Origin: a virus
Direction: 5' to 3' (one strand)
Length of the DNA: 42,272 nt
Virus record (IMG/VR): IMGVR_UViG_3300025117_000410
Location: 1-42,272 of that record
In this document: positions 9,201 to 17,289 of the stretch, one piece after another
Layout: each line of letters starts with the position of its first letter
Numbering within the stretch: position 1 is the stretch's first letter
Notes under the pieces: generated by a model
Seen by the model: only the letters and a program-made list of their open reading frames with translations
Told to the model about the DNA's origin: nothing
The model's database searches: none
Made by a program: the position numbers and the translations under genes

Positions 9201-11803
9201 GCGTAGCCAGACCACAAGGCATCTTCAATTTCAGCCTTATTCATCCCATTTCGGATTGCACTATGAATATAGTCCGTCATTTGTGGACCTAATGCATCCT
9301 GCAATGACATTGGCAAACGATCAAAACCAGAACCAGGCTTCCACAGTTTAGACCATGACTGTTTGAAACCACTGGTAAAGGCTTGCGCCGATGACCAACC
9401 TTCCATGCTTTGTGACCACCTACCAAAGATACCAATTTTCTTTGAACCTTTACTGGCAACGTCACTAACCTTATCTATCGTATCGCCTACCTTTGTGGCG
9501 TCCGATATAATCCTATTGGCATCCTGAACGGTATCAATAGCGCCAACACCCTGGCGCAATCTTGGCGGTTCAACCCCGACACGTTTCCAGAATGTATCAA
9601 TAGCGCCTTGCGACCTGAAACCTAATGCGCCATCCGTAGCCATCGTCACCATGTTGTTGACGAAGTTATTCACCAAGTAGTTAGGATTCAATCCTAGTAA
9701 CGCCCATGACTGTGCGTTCTTCAGCATGGTTGACATTCGTATGATTGCAGGATCAGGCTGAACATTGAACCACTTAGACGCCCAATTAGCCGTATCTTCC
9801 ATGACCATGCCGTAGTATTGCGCTAACCACGCGTCTTCAGATACAGCGTTACCATCCTTGACAAAACTATCAAATACTTTAGACAGACTATCTTGGTTCA
9901 AAGTTCCATCGTCCAAAGACTTTATCAGTTCATCGTTACCAGATTTCCTGATTGCATCATCAATGCGATTGAACAATACATCCATCTTCGTAACGTCAGG
10001 CTTTGCACCAACCCTATCTTTGGCTGTCTTTCTAGCCGTATCCCTTAGCGCATCCAACATTTCATCCATACGCTTGGCGTCATCCAGCTTACCAAACAAT
10101 GCACGTGATATGTTATCCAGCATCACACGTGACGTTTCGTTAGTTTTCCATATTTTCAGATGATTGTCTAACTTGCTTCCGATAGACTTCAATGCCATTG
10201 GCACAGCCGCGGCTTCTGGTGTTTCCAAAGAACGCATAGATAATATTTCTGCTAATTCATGTGGATTGTTGGCAAATGTCTTTGTGTATTTTACGATCAA
10301 ATCAAAGTCGTACTTACCGTCAATCCTGGTATGTGTTCCAACCATATTGGCAATGTTACGATTGACTATATCAATTGATTCCAATGCACGTGCAGCAGGT
10401 GTTAGGTTAGTAAGATACAGGAAACCTTTCTTACCACCATACAGGCTACCCAATCCCCCCATAATCAATGCACCTGGCAATCCGAACAATCCACCACCAA
10501 TCACAGCCGGTAGCGAACCGCCAGCAATAGCGCCGCCCAAATAGTTAGCTGCACCCTTCACGCCTGTTGGCGCTACGTATGGTTCAAATAGTTTGCTTTT
10601 ACCTTCAGGCGTAAACCCGCCTACCCATTTACCTAGTTTACCTAGTTGTTGAGCCTGGCTTTCTGGCAATGCGCCCATTGCAATTCTTGTTTTCTTCAAC
10701 AAGTCAACAGGACCTTTGGCAACATCAGCCGCTTGACCCAATGCCTTGTACGCATCACTCAAAAAACCAGCAGCCACGCCAAGTTTAGCCAATGCGCCAA
10801 CACCTTTAGCGATACCAATACCTGCCAAGTTCAATGGATCGAATACGATATGACCCATCAAGTCGCGCATCTGTCCGCTAAAGCCTACCTGCGCTTGAAT
10901 ATCTTCGTATACCTTGTCAACATCTTCGCCACTACGTATCCTGGTATAAGCATCGTACAACAATTCTTCTTCCGTCCATGTGACTGTCTCTTGTTCTTTC
11001 AGTAAGTCAATCATCTGCTTATCAGCCACACGCGCAACGTCATACGCAAGATGTCCGGCTTTCCAGGCTGCGTCCAAATCTTCAAACGTCTTTACATCAC
11101 CACCTGTAAGCAGACTAGCCGTACCAACGAACCGCTCAACGCCTTCCGCTAATATGTCCAGCTTATCGAATGCACCAGATAGCCAAGGAAACTTATCAGC
11201 AAGCGAACCCAATCCAGCACCCAATCCAGCGCCAGCAGCAATACCACCAGGACCACCAGGAATACCAGCGATACCACCAATAGCCGCACCTGCACTTTTA
11301 GGAGATGAGAATATCCCATACAAGGCGCGCTGCGTCCAAGGCAATGCATCCCATTCAGCCTGTGTCAATCCACCCGTAGTATAGTTTTGCTGTGTTACTG
11401 TTGGATATTCACTAGCCGTAACCTCTGGCAATTCTTCAGGTGGCGCGCCGAATGAACCCAAGAACTGTCTGGCTGGATCGTCCAACTGCAATGGCTTCCA
11501 CTCTTCCCAATTCGCGCCATCGTTTGCAATCTCATACAGACCATACGCCTGTTCGATGAAGTTGACAAAGCTGTCATCCATCCAATCTGTGTACTGATTG
11601 TTCTGTATCTGATTGTAATAACTGGCTACATTGGAAGGCTGTAGCCAGTAGTCAGACTTTTGGTCGTATTGTTTTGCACCACCTTGGTAACTGTAATCGC
11701 TACTCTTATCCTGGTAGATTAAATCTTCTACAGCAGCCCTAACAGGATTTTGTTTTACGCTAGGTAGTACACGATTCTGCCATGCAGAATAGTTGTTTGC
11801 CAC
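6251..11803 (-). CDS. Giant virion protein, probable internal/ejection protein in the minor-head position
   Basis: 1850 residues from a GTG at 11803 (GGAGA about 9 bases upstream). Two long Gly/Ala-rich hydrophobic stretches near residues 165-200 and 415-460 resemble glycine-zipper membrane segments. Around residue 700 is a LNPNYLVNNFVNNMVTMAT block, and around 1310 an MPYQFWYSRSMANWAMR block. Both resemble conserved segments of very large polyvalent phage proteins found beside portals. The middle (~900-1200) is charged and helical. No catalytic motif was recognised. It lies between portal and scaffold, where MuF-type minor head proteins sit. Most likely it is packaged inside the capsid and helps DNA cross the envelope. 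Its size alone takes 13% of the window. Confidence 0.6.
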   Translation of the reverse strand: MANNYSAWQNRVLPSVKQNPVRAAVEDLIYQDKSSDYSYQGGAKQYDQKSDYWLQPSNVASYYNQIQNNQYTDWMDDSFVNFIEQAYGLYEIANDGANWEEWKPLQLDDPARQFLGSFGAPPEELPEVTASEYPTVTQQNYTTGGLTQAEWDALPWTQRALYGIFSSPKSAGAAIGGIAGIPGGPGGIAAGAGLGAGLGSLADKFPWLSGAFDKLDILAEGVERFVGTASLLTGGDVKTFEDLDAAWKAGHLAYDVARVADKQMIDLLKEQETVTWTEEELLYDAYTRIRSGEDVDKVYEDIQAQVGFSGQMRDLMGHIVFDPLNLAGIGIAKGVGALAKLGVAAGFLSDAYKALGQAADVAKGPVDLLKKTRIAMGALPESQAQQLGKLGKWVGGFTPEGKSKLFEPYVAPTGVKGAANYLGGAIAGGSLPAVIGGGLFGLPGALIMGGLGSLYGGKKGFLYLTNLTPAARALESIDIVNRNIANMVGTHTRIDGKYDFDLIVKYTKTFANNPHELAEILSMRSLETPEAAAVPMALKSIGSKLDNHLKIWKTNETSRVMLDNISRALFGKLDDAKRMDEMLDALRDTARKTAKDRVGAKPDVTKMDVLFNRIDDAIRKSGNDELIKSLDDGTLNQDSLSKVFDSFVKDGNAVSEDAWLAQYYGMVMEDTANWASKWFNVQPDPAIIRMSTMLKNAQSWALLGLNPNYLVNNFVNNMVTMATDGALGFRSQGAIDTFWKRVGVEPPRLRQGVGAIDTVQDANRIISDATKVGDTIDKVSDVASKGSKKIGIFGRWSQSMEGWSSAQAFTSGFKQSWSKLWKPGSGFDRLPMSLQDALGPQMTDYIHSAIRNGMNKAEIEDALWSGYARKHFDDLVPIAAERAGLKPEMARDIFHKLGIDDFLNDNLKGDISNDDVVKVVGEAMKMADNWFESQAAEYKQYHAEKLRAKFGVSGSVEFVDYFANNSIDMEMTEIARWRANERLWDFLDDNPNIDKKLYNEIMRKHYEAERLRYNRFEQRTMADLDAIRQSVDLTDDIGKGLFDTQQSWFDNWKEFYKEIRKMQEEVFKDGYSELYFAEYERLANDLYRKHVDVEHNIELQMSDYVQQAMRRQYGDGVGDATIAWRTKLVEMRDVMRNDMEALRLATTGKTHGERSALWKQFVPEHERRIKDYHRSNFDDVNGVYDVARNSESVNTPNNGMSAPMGMLDKFDTLPDVYATMENNWFEHGLPLLQELQRELLGANGKHATTLKGANLDAAKLKELKGYLGGVYGQMSDTKNMAIKHAEQLRDFSLLNYQKRYGFDTFLTAVMPYQFWYSRSMANWAMRSIDKPGYLATWGRLHAAQKKNDRREGYPSRLAGKIKIEMPWLPDFMGDSVYIDPMRQLFPIQLLSEPFMRMAEDSNALDTRARYILEQWAADETEDREVLQQAIDTKEGETWEKALAQAKVEIGSEFNNPMDFMTAISGMLMPLDWAYKLISNKKEKIGELPVTRAIQALTSWATPGGVNLEAPLRKALGLQVGGEYWDYYVDRELSWLAALGKYSYEEVSKAMIDRTGPAYTEALDLVGKRQSVRYFASSFSTDFFPEGEQEIRQLHEEFRAALEANTVAEFFDKHPEYAARAMAFADTPEDKLRKFAVSAIWDMSQQLPKLTKDRLYAAFGEEFQTSFLSKETRSYDSIDTETLLAWSKAMGAELPELAKEYNVNVPQVDTGTPAENQVLDWYYQQREQLFGNITATQNRYYALPKENRKAFLNLHPELRTYWDWNKGVKQQYPRLEELTKEKYQRDNLAAFEIDPNDFNSALTNRMLGYFYSGQPLEGGARSELNRLWIKYGKPTETLEQFIELLRSYFGQ

Positions 11804-11806
11804 TTG

Positions 11807-12562
11807 TTAGGTTCTCCAGTTTACTAGCTGTCCCGTCCACATTGGCGCTACGTTATCGCCATCTACTTCCTCATCTTCCGGTATTCCTAGTGCGTCCTTG
11901 TATCCATCACGGCTCGCCCTTGGCTTACCGCCTGGCGTCTTGTAAACCTGTTGTTCTGGAATGTAGTATCGTCCTGACATACGCCCACTACCCATAGACG
12001 AACCACCGCCAGTGCGTCCACCAATCCAAGTAGGCTGTTGGTACTTCCAGTATGGCATTACCTGGTAAGGATCACCCCATCGTGGATTGCCTACGCCAGT
12101 AAGATTGCCTTGTTCGTCCTTCTGTCCGTAGAATGCAGCCAAGTATTGCGCCTGTTGTTCAGGTGTCCACGTCTCCTGATTCTGTTGTAGGTCGTACCAA
12201 TAATCATAGTTTGGATTACCAGGCGTTCCACCACCAGTGTTGGTTGGCGCATATTGTGGCGCTTGTGGCGGTCCATACTGAACAGGATTTAGCGAAGGTA
12301 TCCCTGGAATTGTTCCTGTAGGAACACCACCCGTACCAAGGTTGGTAGGTTGTGGTGGCGGCATCACAGGTTCAGGATTATTCTGCTGCCATCTAAGAAA
12401 GTATGGGTCAGGTTGTGGAATGTTCATTGGACCATACATAGAAAACCAAGGGTCTTGATTGTTTGAAAATCTTTGAACAGGCGGTTTATACGTTGATTGC
12501 GCCCCCTGTCCTGAATATCTAAACGGTCCGTTCTTGAATGGGTTATAAGGTTTCGTTGCCAT
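11807..12562 (-). CDS. Pro/Gln/Gly-rich structural protein
   Basis: 251 residues, dominated by Pro, Gln, Gly, Asn and Tyr (for example PPPQPTNLGTGG and GGGTPGNPNYDYWYDLQ), so largely disordered with aromatic patches. It lies between the 69-residue gene (1-base stop/start overlap) and the giant protein. No family recognised. Its position implies a head or ejection-complex component. Confidence 0.65.
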   Translation of the reverse strand: MATKPYNPFKNGPFRYSGQGAQSTYKPPVQRFSNNQDPWFSMYGPMNIPQPDPYFLRWQQNNPEPVMPPPQPTNLGTGGVPTGTIPGIPSLNPVQYGPPQAPQYAPTNTGGGTPGNPNYDYWYDLQQNQETWTPEQQAQYLAAFYGQKDEQGNLTGVGNPRWGDPYQVMPYWKYQQPTWIGGRTGGGSSMGSGRMSGRYYIPEQQVYKTPGGKPRASRDGYKDALGIPEDEEVDGDNVAPMWTGQLVNWRT

Positions 12563-12771
12563 TATTTACCTCCTATCGCAAAATCAATAATCCTGTTTAT
12601 GCCACCTTCCGGTATCCCCTTTATCTGTTCTGGTCGCAAGTTTGCCGCCGCCAATCCTACAAAGGATCGCGCTAACGGTTTGTACCATGCGTACAACACT
12701 TCATCCATCACCTGTTTCACCTCAGCATCAGCGTATAGATAGGCATCTTCTGCATCTGCAATTGTTATCAT
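12562..12771 (-). CDS. Small protein after the portal, unknown
   Basis: 69 residues, helical, ending in GINRIIDFAIGGK. It overlaps the portal stop by 4 bases (ATGA) and the next start by 1 base, so translation is coupled. The position suggests a minor head component. No motif recognised. Confidence 0.65.
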   Translation of the reverse strand: MITIADAEDAYLYADAEVKQVMDEVLYAWYKPLARSFVGLAAANLRPEQIKGIPEGGINRIIDFAIGGK

Positions 12772-14468
12772 CCCATCATACCTCCTTGCTGCATCATGGC
12801 TGCCATCATTTCATCTTGCGTAGGCTGTTGTTCCATTCCTGGTTGCGCACCACCAGCCATCTGCGCTTCACGTTGCATGGTAGCCGCTTGTGGTTGTGCT
12901 TGCGCTTGCTGTGCCTGCGCCATTTGCATCTGTTGTTGTTGCATTGCCATCTGTTCTTGCTGTGCCATCTTCTGAACGAACTGCTGGAACTGCAATTCGA
13001 CAAATCGTTCACGCATTATCTGTTTGCGCATATCCTCAGGCTGTTCAATCTGCAACAATCCGCTCATAATCCATTCGTCACTCACAATTCCAGCCGCTTT
13101 CAGGCTAGTCGCTATGTTAGCAGCCTGCAATTTATCTTGCGGAAGTCTAACATCCAATGCCGTTTCTATATTGGTATCCGTACTCAGTTCAACACCGTCC
13201 AACATTCGTTCAATAGCTGAATTAGTACCAGCACCATCAGCCAAACGCTCCATACACTTCTCCATAGTCTGACTAAGCAGCCATTCTATGCGTCTTTGTG
13301 GCGTAATCAGTGGCAACCTGCCTGCCTGCGTCAATAATGCGTGTGTTGAGTAGGCTGCATTAGCGCCAACGGTCTGGCCACGTGCTGTTCGGTAGATTGT
13401 GCTGTCCTCAACCAAGGAATTAGCGATATTCATGCCTTCCATGACAGCCGGATCAATCAAATTGCGTGCCAATGACGACAATCCTTCGCCCTGGTCCAGG
13501 TTTATGACGTTGAACGGCTTGCTAAAGTCCACTTCAAGCTCTTTACCAGGCTGATTTCTGGTATATGCGAACAATGGACTGAAACCTACTGCGAAAATCA
13601 GCGTATATAAGGCGCTAAGTGTCAGGTTTTGCCTGTCCCACAGGCCAGACTTAGCCACACCGTACAAGAATGGCTGTCTTTGATAGCTGATTTTGCTAAA
13701 TAGCTTCTGCGAACCGTCCGTAATAGCCGTTTCAATCGGTATAAATGGCAAATCGTGTTCAATATCTAAGACAACCTTGCCTTCATCCAACCAAACACAG
13801 TGCTTTTCCAAGTCCCACCACTCGTTATAAGTGATTTTGTCCTGGTCCTGCATGTCTTTTGTGGCTTTGATACCAGCCTGACCCCATTCACCAGCCACTT
13901 TCTTAGCGGTTGCCTCAACCCTGCGGTAGTGTGAAGTCAAACCAAGGTCATCAAAGTCTGTATAGCACTCATGCGGATTGAATGCCTTGAACATAAACGG
14001 ACTTTTACTAGCTGCCCGTTTCGCCCTGCGTTCATACGCCTTGCCACGCTTCTTGAAATAGCCCACATAATCATTCATATCCGTGACAGCCAAGTGGCTT
14101 TCACCGTACAGCATGGCGCTGAATATCAAGTCATACAGTAGGCTAGTGCCTGCAATCTTGTTTGATTCAGTCCACAATGCCTGAACAAACTTTTCAATCT
14201 GGCTTTCGTCTCCTACCATGTTCTTTGCTTCCGGAACACGGAACTTAGGTTCAGTAGCAGACATTAGCTGGACAGCCGCCAAGAACTGATTGCGCGCATC
14301 AGGTGAAATAGTAATCTTTACGTTAGGCGCTTTCGCCTGTGTAGACGCTTTCTCAGCCCAATCAAGGAATGTCATCTGTTCAAGTTCGTCATACAATGCA
14401 TCACGATCAGCATAGCGTGACTTTAACTCCTCAGCCTTCGACATAATAACTTCTATGCTATCTACCAC
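12768..14468 (-). CDS. Portal protein
   Basis: About 566 residues. The portal forms the dodecameric DNA gate at the capsid vertex. Seen: a helical N-terminus, the LSATEPKFRVPE stretch of podoviral portals, a beta-rich core, a long central helix segment near residues 280-330, and a Met/Gln-rich C-terminal tail of ~90 residues (QMAMQQQQMQMAQAQQ) that could form the barrel. The best start is the GTG at 14468, six bases after GGAGG; TTG at 14471 and ATG at 14444 are alternatives. It sits between terminase and capsid genes, as expected. Confidence 0.85.
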   Translation of the reverse strand: MVDSIEVIMSKAEELKSRYADRDALYDELEQMTFLDWAEKASTQAKAPNVKITISPDARNQFLAAVQLMSATEPKFRVPEAKNMVGDESQIEKFVQALWTESNKIAGTSLLYDLIFSAMLYGESHLAVTDMNDYVGYFKKRGKAYERRAKRAASKSPFMFKAFNPHECYTDFDDLGLTSHYRRVEATAKKVAGEWGQAGIKATKDMQDQDKITYNEWWDLEKHCVWLDEGKVVLDIEHDLPFIPIETAITDGSQKLFSKISYQRQPFLYGVAKSGLWDRQNLTLSALYTLIFAVGFSPLFAYTRNQPGKELEVDFSKPFNVINLDQGEGLSSLARNLIDPAVMEGMNIANSLVEDSTIYRTARGQTVGANAAYSTHALLTQAGRLPLITPQRRIEWLLSQTMEKCMERLADGAGTNSAIERMLDGVELSTDTNIETALDVRLPQDKLQAANIATSLKAAGIVSDEWIMSGLLQIEQPEDMRKQIMRERFVELQFQQFVQKMAQQEQMAMQQQQMQMAQAQQAQAQPQAATMQREAQMAGGAQPGMEQQPTQDEMMAAMMQQGGMMG

Positions 14469-14479
14469 CAATCACCTCC

Positions 14480-15907
14480 TCAGAATATCCCAATATCCAT
14501 CGCTGGATGTCTCTTGTTGCGTAACTTGTTTTCTTCCACGCTTACGCCAGCTTCCACGTTAGTACATAAATATTTTAATGAGTCGACCGCATGGTCATCG
14601 GCGTCTGTGTCAACATCTTCTGGTCTGTTTGGATCAACCGGAATATTCTCCAACTGTTCAATCAGGTTCACACAGTTAGAGAAGATTATAATTCCAGGTA
14701 GTCCGTCAGGTTTACTAGACAATAGTCCATCTATCTTGCGCTTACCGGCAATGCGCTTGTTATCTGCTTTCGTCAAGGGAATACCATTGCGCATATATTC
14801 ATCGGCGCTTGAACTGATTATACCCTCCATGTTCTTTTGCGTCCACATAGCCGGATCAGCATACGTCATGCCAATGAACTCATTCTCAAGCGTCATATCC
14901 TTGATACGTTCCGCCTGCTGTCTTATCGTCAACTGCTTGGCATACGCTTCCCGATAAATATAAATCCGTCTGGTATCTGGATCACGCGCAGCCCACAAGC
15001 AACACCAAGGTGCTGTGTAACCTTCGTCAATGCCACGCCACCGATACCAGTTGTCCGGTATCTGAAACGGCGATACAACGTGCTTGCTTGCATCGAACTG
15101 CGGAAACGCTTGGCCAGCGAACACGTCAAAGTCACCATCACGCCACGCCCGCCCAAGCTGCCCTGGTATGGCTTCCAAGTAATCAATATAATCTTTCGTA
15201 AGAAATGGATTGTCACGATACGTTGAAGGTATAAACGTAGTGTTATTCCCCAACATTACCCTGCCTTCAACCAGATACTTCTTGAACCAGCTATGTCCAA
15301 TTCCACCAGGATTAGTTGTCAAGTAAATTCTAGGACGCCAGTCAGCCCTACTTGTTCTTACACTGCCCCTGAACTTTTCAATCTTGTCGTACCCAATCTG
15401 TGTGGCTTCTTCAATGCCAACCACTTCGTATTCGATACCAATATACTTTTCAATGTCAGCTTCGTTCTGATAACCACCTATCAATATCCTACTTCCATTC
15501 GGAAACGTAACCTTCCCCTGACTTGGCGTGTAATCGTACTTTATCCCGTGAAACACACGCCTTACCAAGTCATCCAAACTTTCACTAGCAGACATCTTCG
15601 TCTTGCGCAAGAACAACGCCTTCAATCCTGGCGCCCTTTGACAATCATCCAATCCTAACTGTGCCATTGTCGTATGGCTTTTACCAGGACCACGCGCACC
15701 ACCTAGACCTATCCAGAACGGACCATCATCCACATCCGCTAATCTAGCTTGCGTGTGGTACTTCATCTGCCAAGGCAACGGCGCATAATCAGCCTTCACA
15801 AAAGTGGCTATCTGTTCCTTCGGCATCCCCGCTTCTGCTGCCTGCTTCACCAATTCCAACAACGCCGCCTTCGTCTTCTCCTGTTCCGCTTTGCTAACTC
15901 TTGCCAT
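14480..15907 (-). CDS. terL: Terminase large subunit
   Basis: 475 residues. ATPase domain: Walker A GGARGPGKS near residue 70, Walker B VVGIEEAT near residue 165, and the coupling motif LTTNP. RNase H-like nuclease domain: GIDEGYTAPWCCLW with the first Asp near residue 293, YADPAMW, and the final acidic motif DADDHAVDSLKY near residue 447. It packages and cuts phage DNA at the portal. The ATG at 15907 overlaps the stop of the methyltransferase-like gene by 1 base. The length is normal for the family. Confidence 0.97.
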   Translation of the reverse strand: MARVSKAEQEKTKAALLELVKQAAEAGMPKEQIATFVKADYAPLPWQMKYHTQARLADVDDGPFWIGLGGARGPGKSHTTMAQLGLDDCQRAPGLKALFLRKTKMSASESLDDLVRRVFHGIKYDYTPSQGKVTFPNGSRILIGGYQNEADIEKYIGIEYEVVGIEEATQIGYDKIEKFRGSVRTSRADWRPRIYLTTNPGGIGHSWFKKYLVEGRVMLGNNTTFIPSTYRDNPFLTKDYIDYLEAIPGQLGRAWRDGDFDVFAGQAFPQFDASKHVVSPFQIPDNWYRWRGIDEGYTAPWCCLWAARDPDTRRIYIYREAYAKQLTIRQQAERIKDMTLENEFIGMTYADPAMWTQKNMEGIISSSADEYMRNGIPLTKADNKRIAGKRKIDGLLSSKPDGLPGIIIFSNCVNLIEQLENIPVDPNRPEDVDTDADDHAVDSLKYLCTNVEAGVSVEENKLRNKRHPAMDIGIF

Positions 15908-16464
15908 TACACATTACCCCATTGTTCTGCCATTGCTTTCGCTATGCCTTCAAACGTTCGTGACCTGTTCTTCCATCTGTCCTTACCAGGCGGCATTCTG
16001 TGTATTCTGTTTTCACGCCCATCAACCATATCAGTTGGTATTAGTTTCGGTAAGTTCTTCAACCATAAACACGTTGCCTTTGTCTCACCATGTCCAAACA
16101 TATAAGGCTGAATAATCTGATCCGGTTTACGCCACTTCGTAGACATTATGCTTATTGGATTTTCTATCGCTATCTTTTCTATATCTGCATTCGCAAGCAT
16201 CATAAAGAAATCAATTGCCTCCTGCTGCCTGCTATCAAGTTTCTTTTCTGCAAAGTATCGCGCACCACTAACCGCTAAATGCGTACACGGCGGATGCGCT
16301 ATCATTATGTCCCATCCATCACCTATCACATCTCTTATATCCCCCTGATAATGCGGCCCTTCTACTTCCGTTGCCAACAAGTCGCAACTCATCGCTTCAT
16401 GTCCTGACGCCAGAAACGCATCACGCACCCTACCAGAAAATTCACATGCAACTAATACCTTCAC
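15907..16464 (-). CDS. Short DNA cytosine-C5 methyltransferase-like protein
   Basis: 185 residues, GTG start at 16464 four bases after AGGTGG. The N-terminus VLVACEFSGRVRDAF has the SAM-loop style of C5 methyltransferases. AHPPCTHLAVSG holds the Pro-Cys catalytic motif IV near residue 58, and IAIENPISIM matches the ENV motif VI. No target-recognition domain is present and the length is half that of typical Dcm enzymes. Such short forms are common in phages, and their activity (self-protection or modified-base chemistry) is uncertain. It is transcribed with the terminase. Confidence 0.75.
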   Translation of the reverse strand: MKVLVACEFSGRVRDAFLASGHEAMSCDLLATEVEGPHYQGDIRDVIGDGWDIMIAHPPCTHLAVSGARYFAEKKLDSRQQEAIDFFMMLANADIEKIAIENPISIMSTKWRKPDQIIQPYMFGHGETKATCLWLKNLPKLIPTDMVDGRENRIHRMPPGKDRWKNRSRTFEGIAKAMAEQWGNV

Positions 16465-16509
16465 GCTACCACCTGCCTTTCCACTACCTTATGCGTATAA
16501 CCTAAATGC

Positions 16510-16515
16510 ATTATA
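16510..16515 (-). promoter_or_regulatory. Candidate -10 element for leftward transcription
   Basis: TATAAT on the minus strand, with TG directly before it, about 45 bases upstream of the methyltransferase-like start. No good -35 hexamer lies at 16-18 bases; the 14-bp direct repeats occupy that place and could bind an activator. Confidence 0.35.
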
Positions 16516-16531
16516 CATTATTCAAATGCAG

Positions 16532-16564
16532 ATTCAGTATTCAATATTCAGTATTCAATATTCA
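16532..16564. repeat. 14-bp tandem direct repeat
   Basis: ATTCAGTATTCAAT occurs twice back to back (16532-16545 and 16546-16559), followed by a partial third copy ATTCA. It lies just upstream of the leftward -10 element, so it may be a regulator binding site. Confidence 0.85.
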
Positions 16565-16579
16565 TGCTATATAAACCTT

Positions 16580-16645
16580 CTCCTGACTAACTCCTGACTT
16601 ACTCTTGCGTAACTCTTGACTTACTCCAGACTTACTCCGGACAAA
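16580..16645. repeat. Six tandem 11-bp iterons
   Basis: Six contiguous 11-bp units with consensus CTCCTGACTTA: CTCCTGACTAA, CTCCTGACTTA, CTCTTGCGTAA, CTCTTGACTTA, CTCCAGACTTA, CTCCGGACAAA. The 11-bp period is one helical turn, so a protein could bind every copy on the same face. The period is not a multiple of three, so it is not coding. An AT-rich stretch follows at once. This is the architecture of an iteron origin, or of a terminase pac/cosB-type site given the terminase genes on both sides. Confidence 0.85.
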
Positions 16646-16735
16646 GGAATATGCAATCATTACCATTACTGCAATTATATATTTCATTACCGTAATCATT
16701 CATTTCTACAGTAAAAAAATTTTCCGCAACACACC
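16646..16735. other. AT-rich stretch beside iterons (candidate unwinding element)
   Basis: About 90 bases, rich in A/T, with repeated CATTA words, an ATTAC-C-GTAAT inverted repeat (near 16687) and a final AAAAAAATTTT run. It directly adjoins the iterons. AT-rich DNA next to iterons is the usual duplex-unwinding layout of origins. No ORF is evident. Confidence 0.4.
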
Positions 16736-16765
16736 TTCATTCACCATCTTCAAAAGCCTACCACG

Positions 16766-16843
16766 TCATTCACTCTCAAGCACAACAGCTAGCAACCACA
16801 CCAACAGCACCACCAACAAGCTGCTTATGATTTCGTTCGACAT
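16766..16843 (-). CDS. Possible 25-residue membrane peptide
   Basis: ATG at 16843 is preceded by GGAAGG at 8 bases and encodes 25 residues, almost wholly hydrophobic from residue 5 to 22 (IISSLLVVLLVWLLAVVL), ending ESE. It is too short to be sure of. The ribosome site and clean membrane helix make it worth listing. It lies inside the repeat-rich region. Confidence 0.35.
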   Translation of the reverse strand: MSNEIISSLLVVLLVWLLAVVLESE

Positions 16844-16850
16844 CGTATCA

Positions 16851-17023
16851 TCCTTCCATCTCATCTTATCTATTCTTATCTCTTCTCTTCTCTTCTTATC
16901 TTATCTATAGCACTACTTAGCAACCTACCTAGCCAACTACATAGCAACCTACGTAGCACCAATCCATTTCTTCTTTCCTCTTCTCTTTATCTTATTCTTC
17001 TCTTCTCTTCTCTTCTCTTCTCT
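16851..17023. repeat. Two polypyrimidine tracts flanking 12-bp repeats
   Basis: The plus strand is almost purely C/T at 16851-16906 and again at 16960-17023. A pure 28-base TCTTC pentamer run lies at 16996-17023. The leftward transcript would carry GA-rich tracts here. Such homopurine/homopyrimidine DNA can form triplex (H-DNA). The tracts flank the repeat array at 16911-16956. Confidence 0.8.
16911..16956. repeat. Tandem 12-bp repeats with CTACnTAG core
   Basis: CACTACTTAG, then CAACCTACCTAG (16921-16932), CCAACTACATAG (16933-16944) and CAACCTACGTAG (16945-16956). The core CTACnTAG is fixed in all four copies, while n is T, C, A and G in turn. Likely a binding-site array. Confidence 0.8.
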
Positions 17024-17039
17024 AGAAGCGTGAGTCACT

Positions 17040-17083
17040 CGTGACACCCTTTACCCTGTCACCCGTGACACCTGCGTGACACC
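17040..17083. repeat. Three CGTGACACC motifs with an inverted half
   Basis: CGTGACACC occurs at 17040-17048, 17064-17072 and 17075-17083. The middle copy is part of TGTCAC-CC-GTGACA (17057-17070), a perfect 6-bp inverted repeat. The same CGTGACAC word occurs as a long inverted repeat at 26118-26158, in front of another gene group, so it is probably an operator for a phage or host regulator. Confidence 0.75.
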
Positions 17084-17289
17084 ATCAGCCTGTTATCCAT
17101 ATCTGTGAAGTGCAAAAATTTTCGCGAGAATGTACCCATGGGGAACAATGCAGCACCCTAAAAAGCCAACTACCCTAGTCATTGTGTCGCTCCTACATTT
17201 TTACATATACACTACACATCTACAATCCATTCTAAGGCATCTATTTGGCGTTCTAAGGCGTGTTATAGGCGTTTTATGGACGGCCGTTC
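17084..17289. other. Remainder of the intergenic region
   Basis: No convincing gene. TTCTAAGGC is repeated at 17230-17238 and 17251-17259, exactly 21 bp apart (two helical turns). A 29-codon minus-strand ORF (17182 down to 17093) has a GGAG site, but its sequence is unremarkable and I do not call it. Confidence 0.5.

Noticed and set aside
16580-17083. CRISPR array
   Set aside because: Repeats are 11-12 bp, contiguous and without spacers.
17093-17182. 29-residue minus-strand ORF with GGAG site
   Set aside because: Too short, with no membrane or domain pattern; more likely chance.
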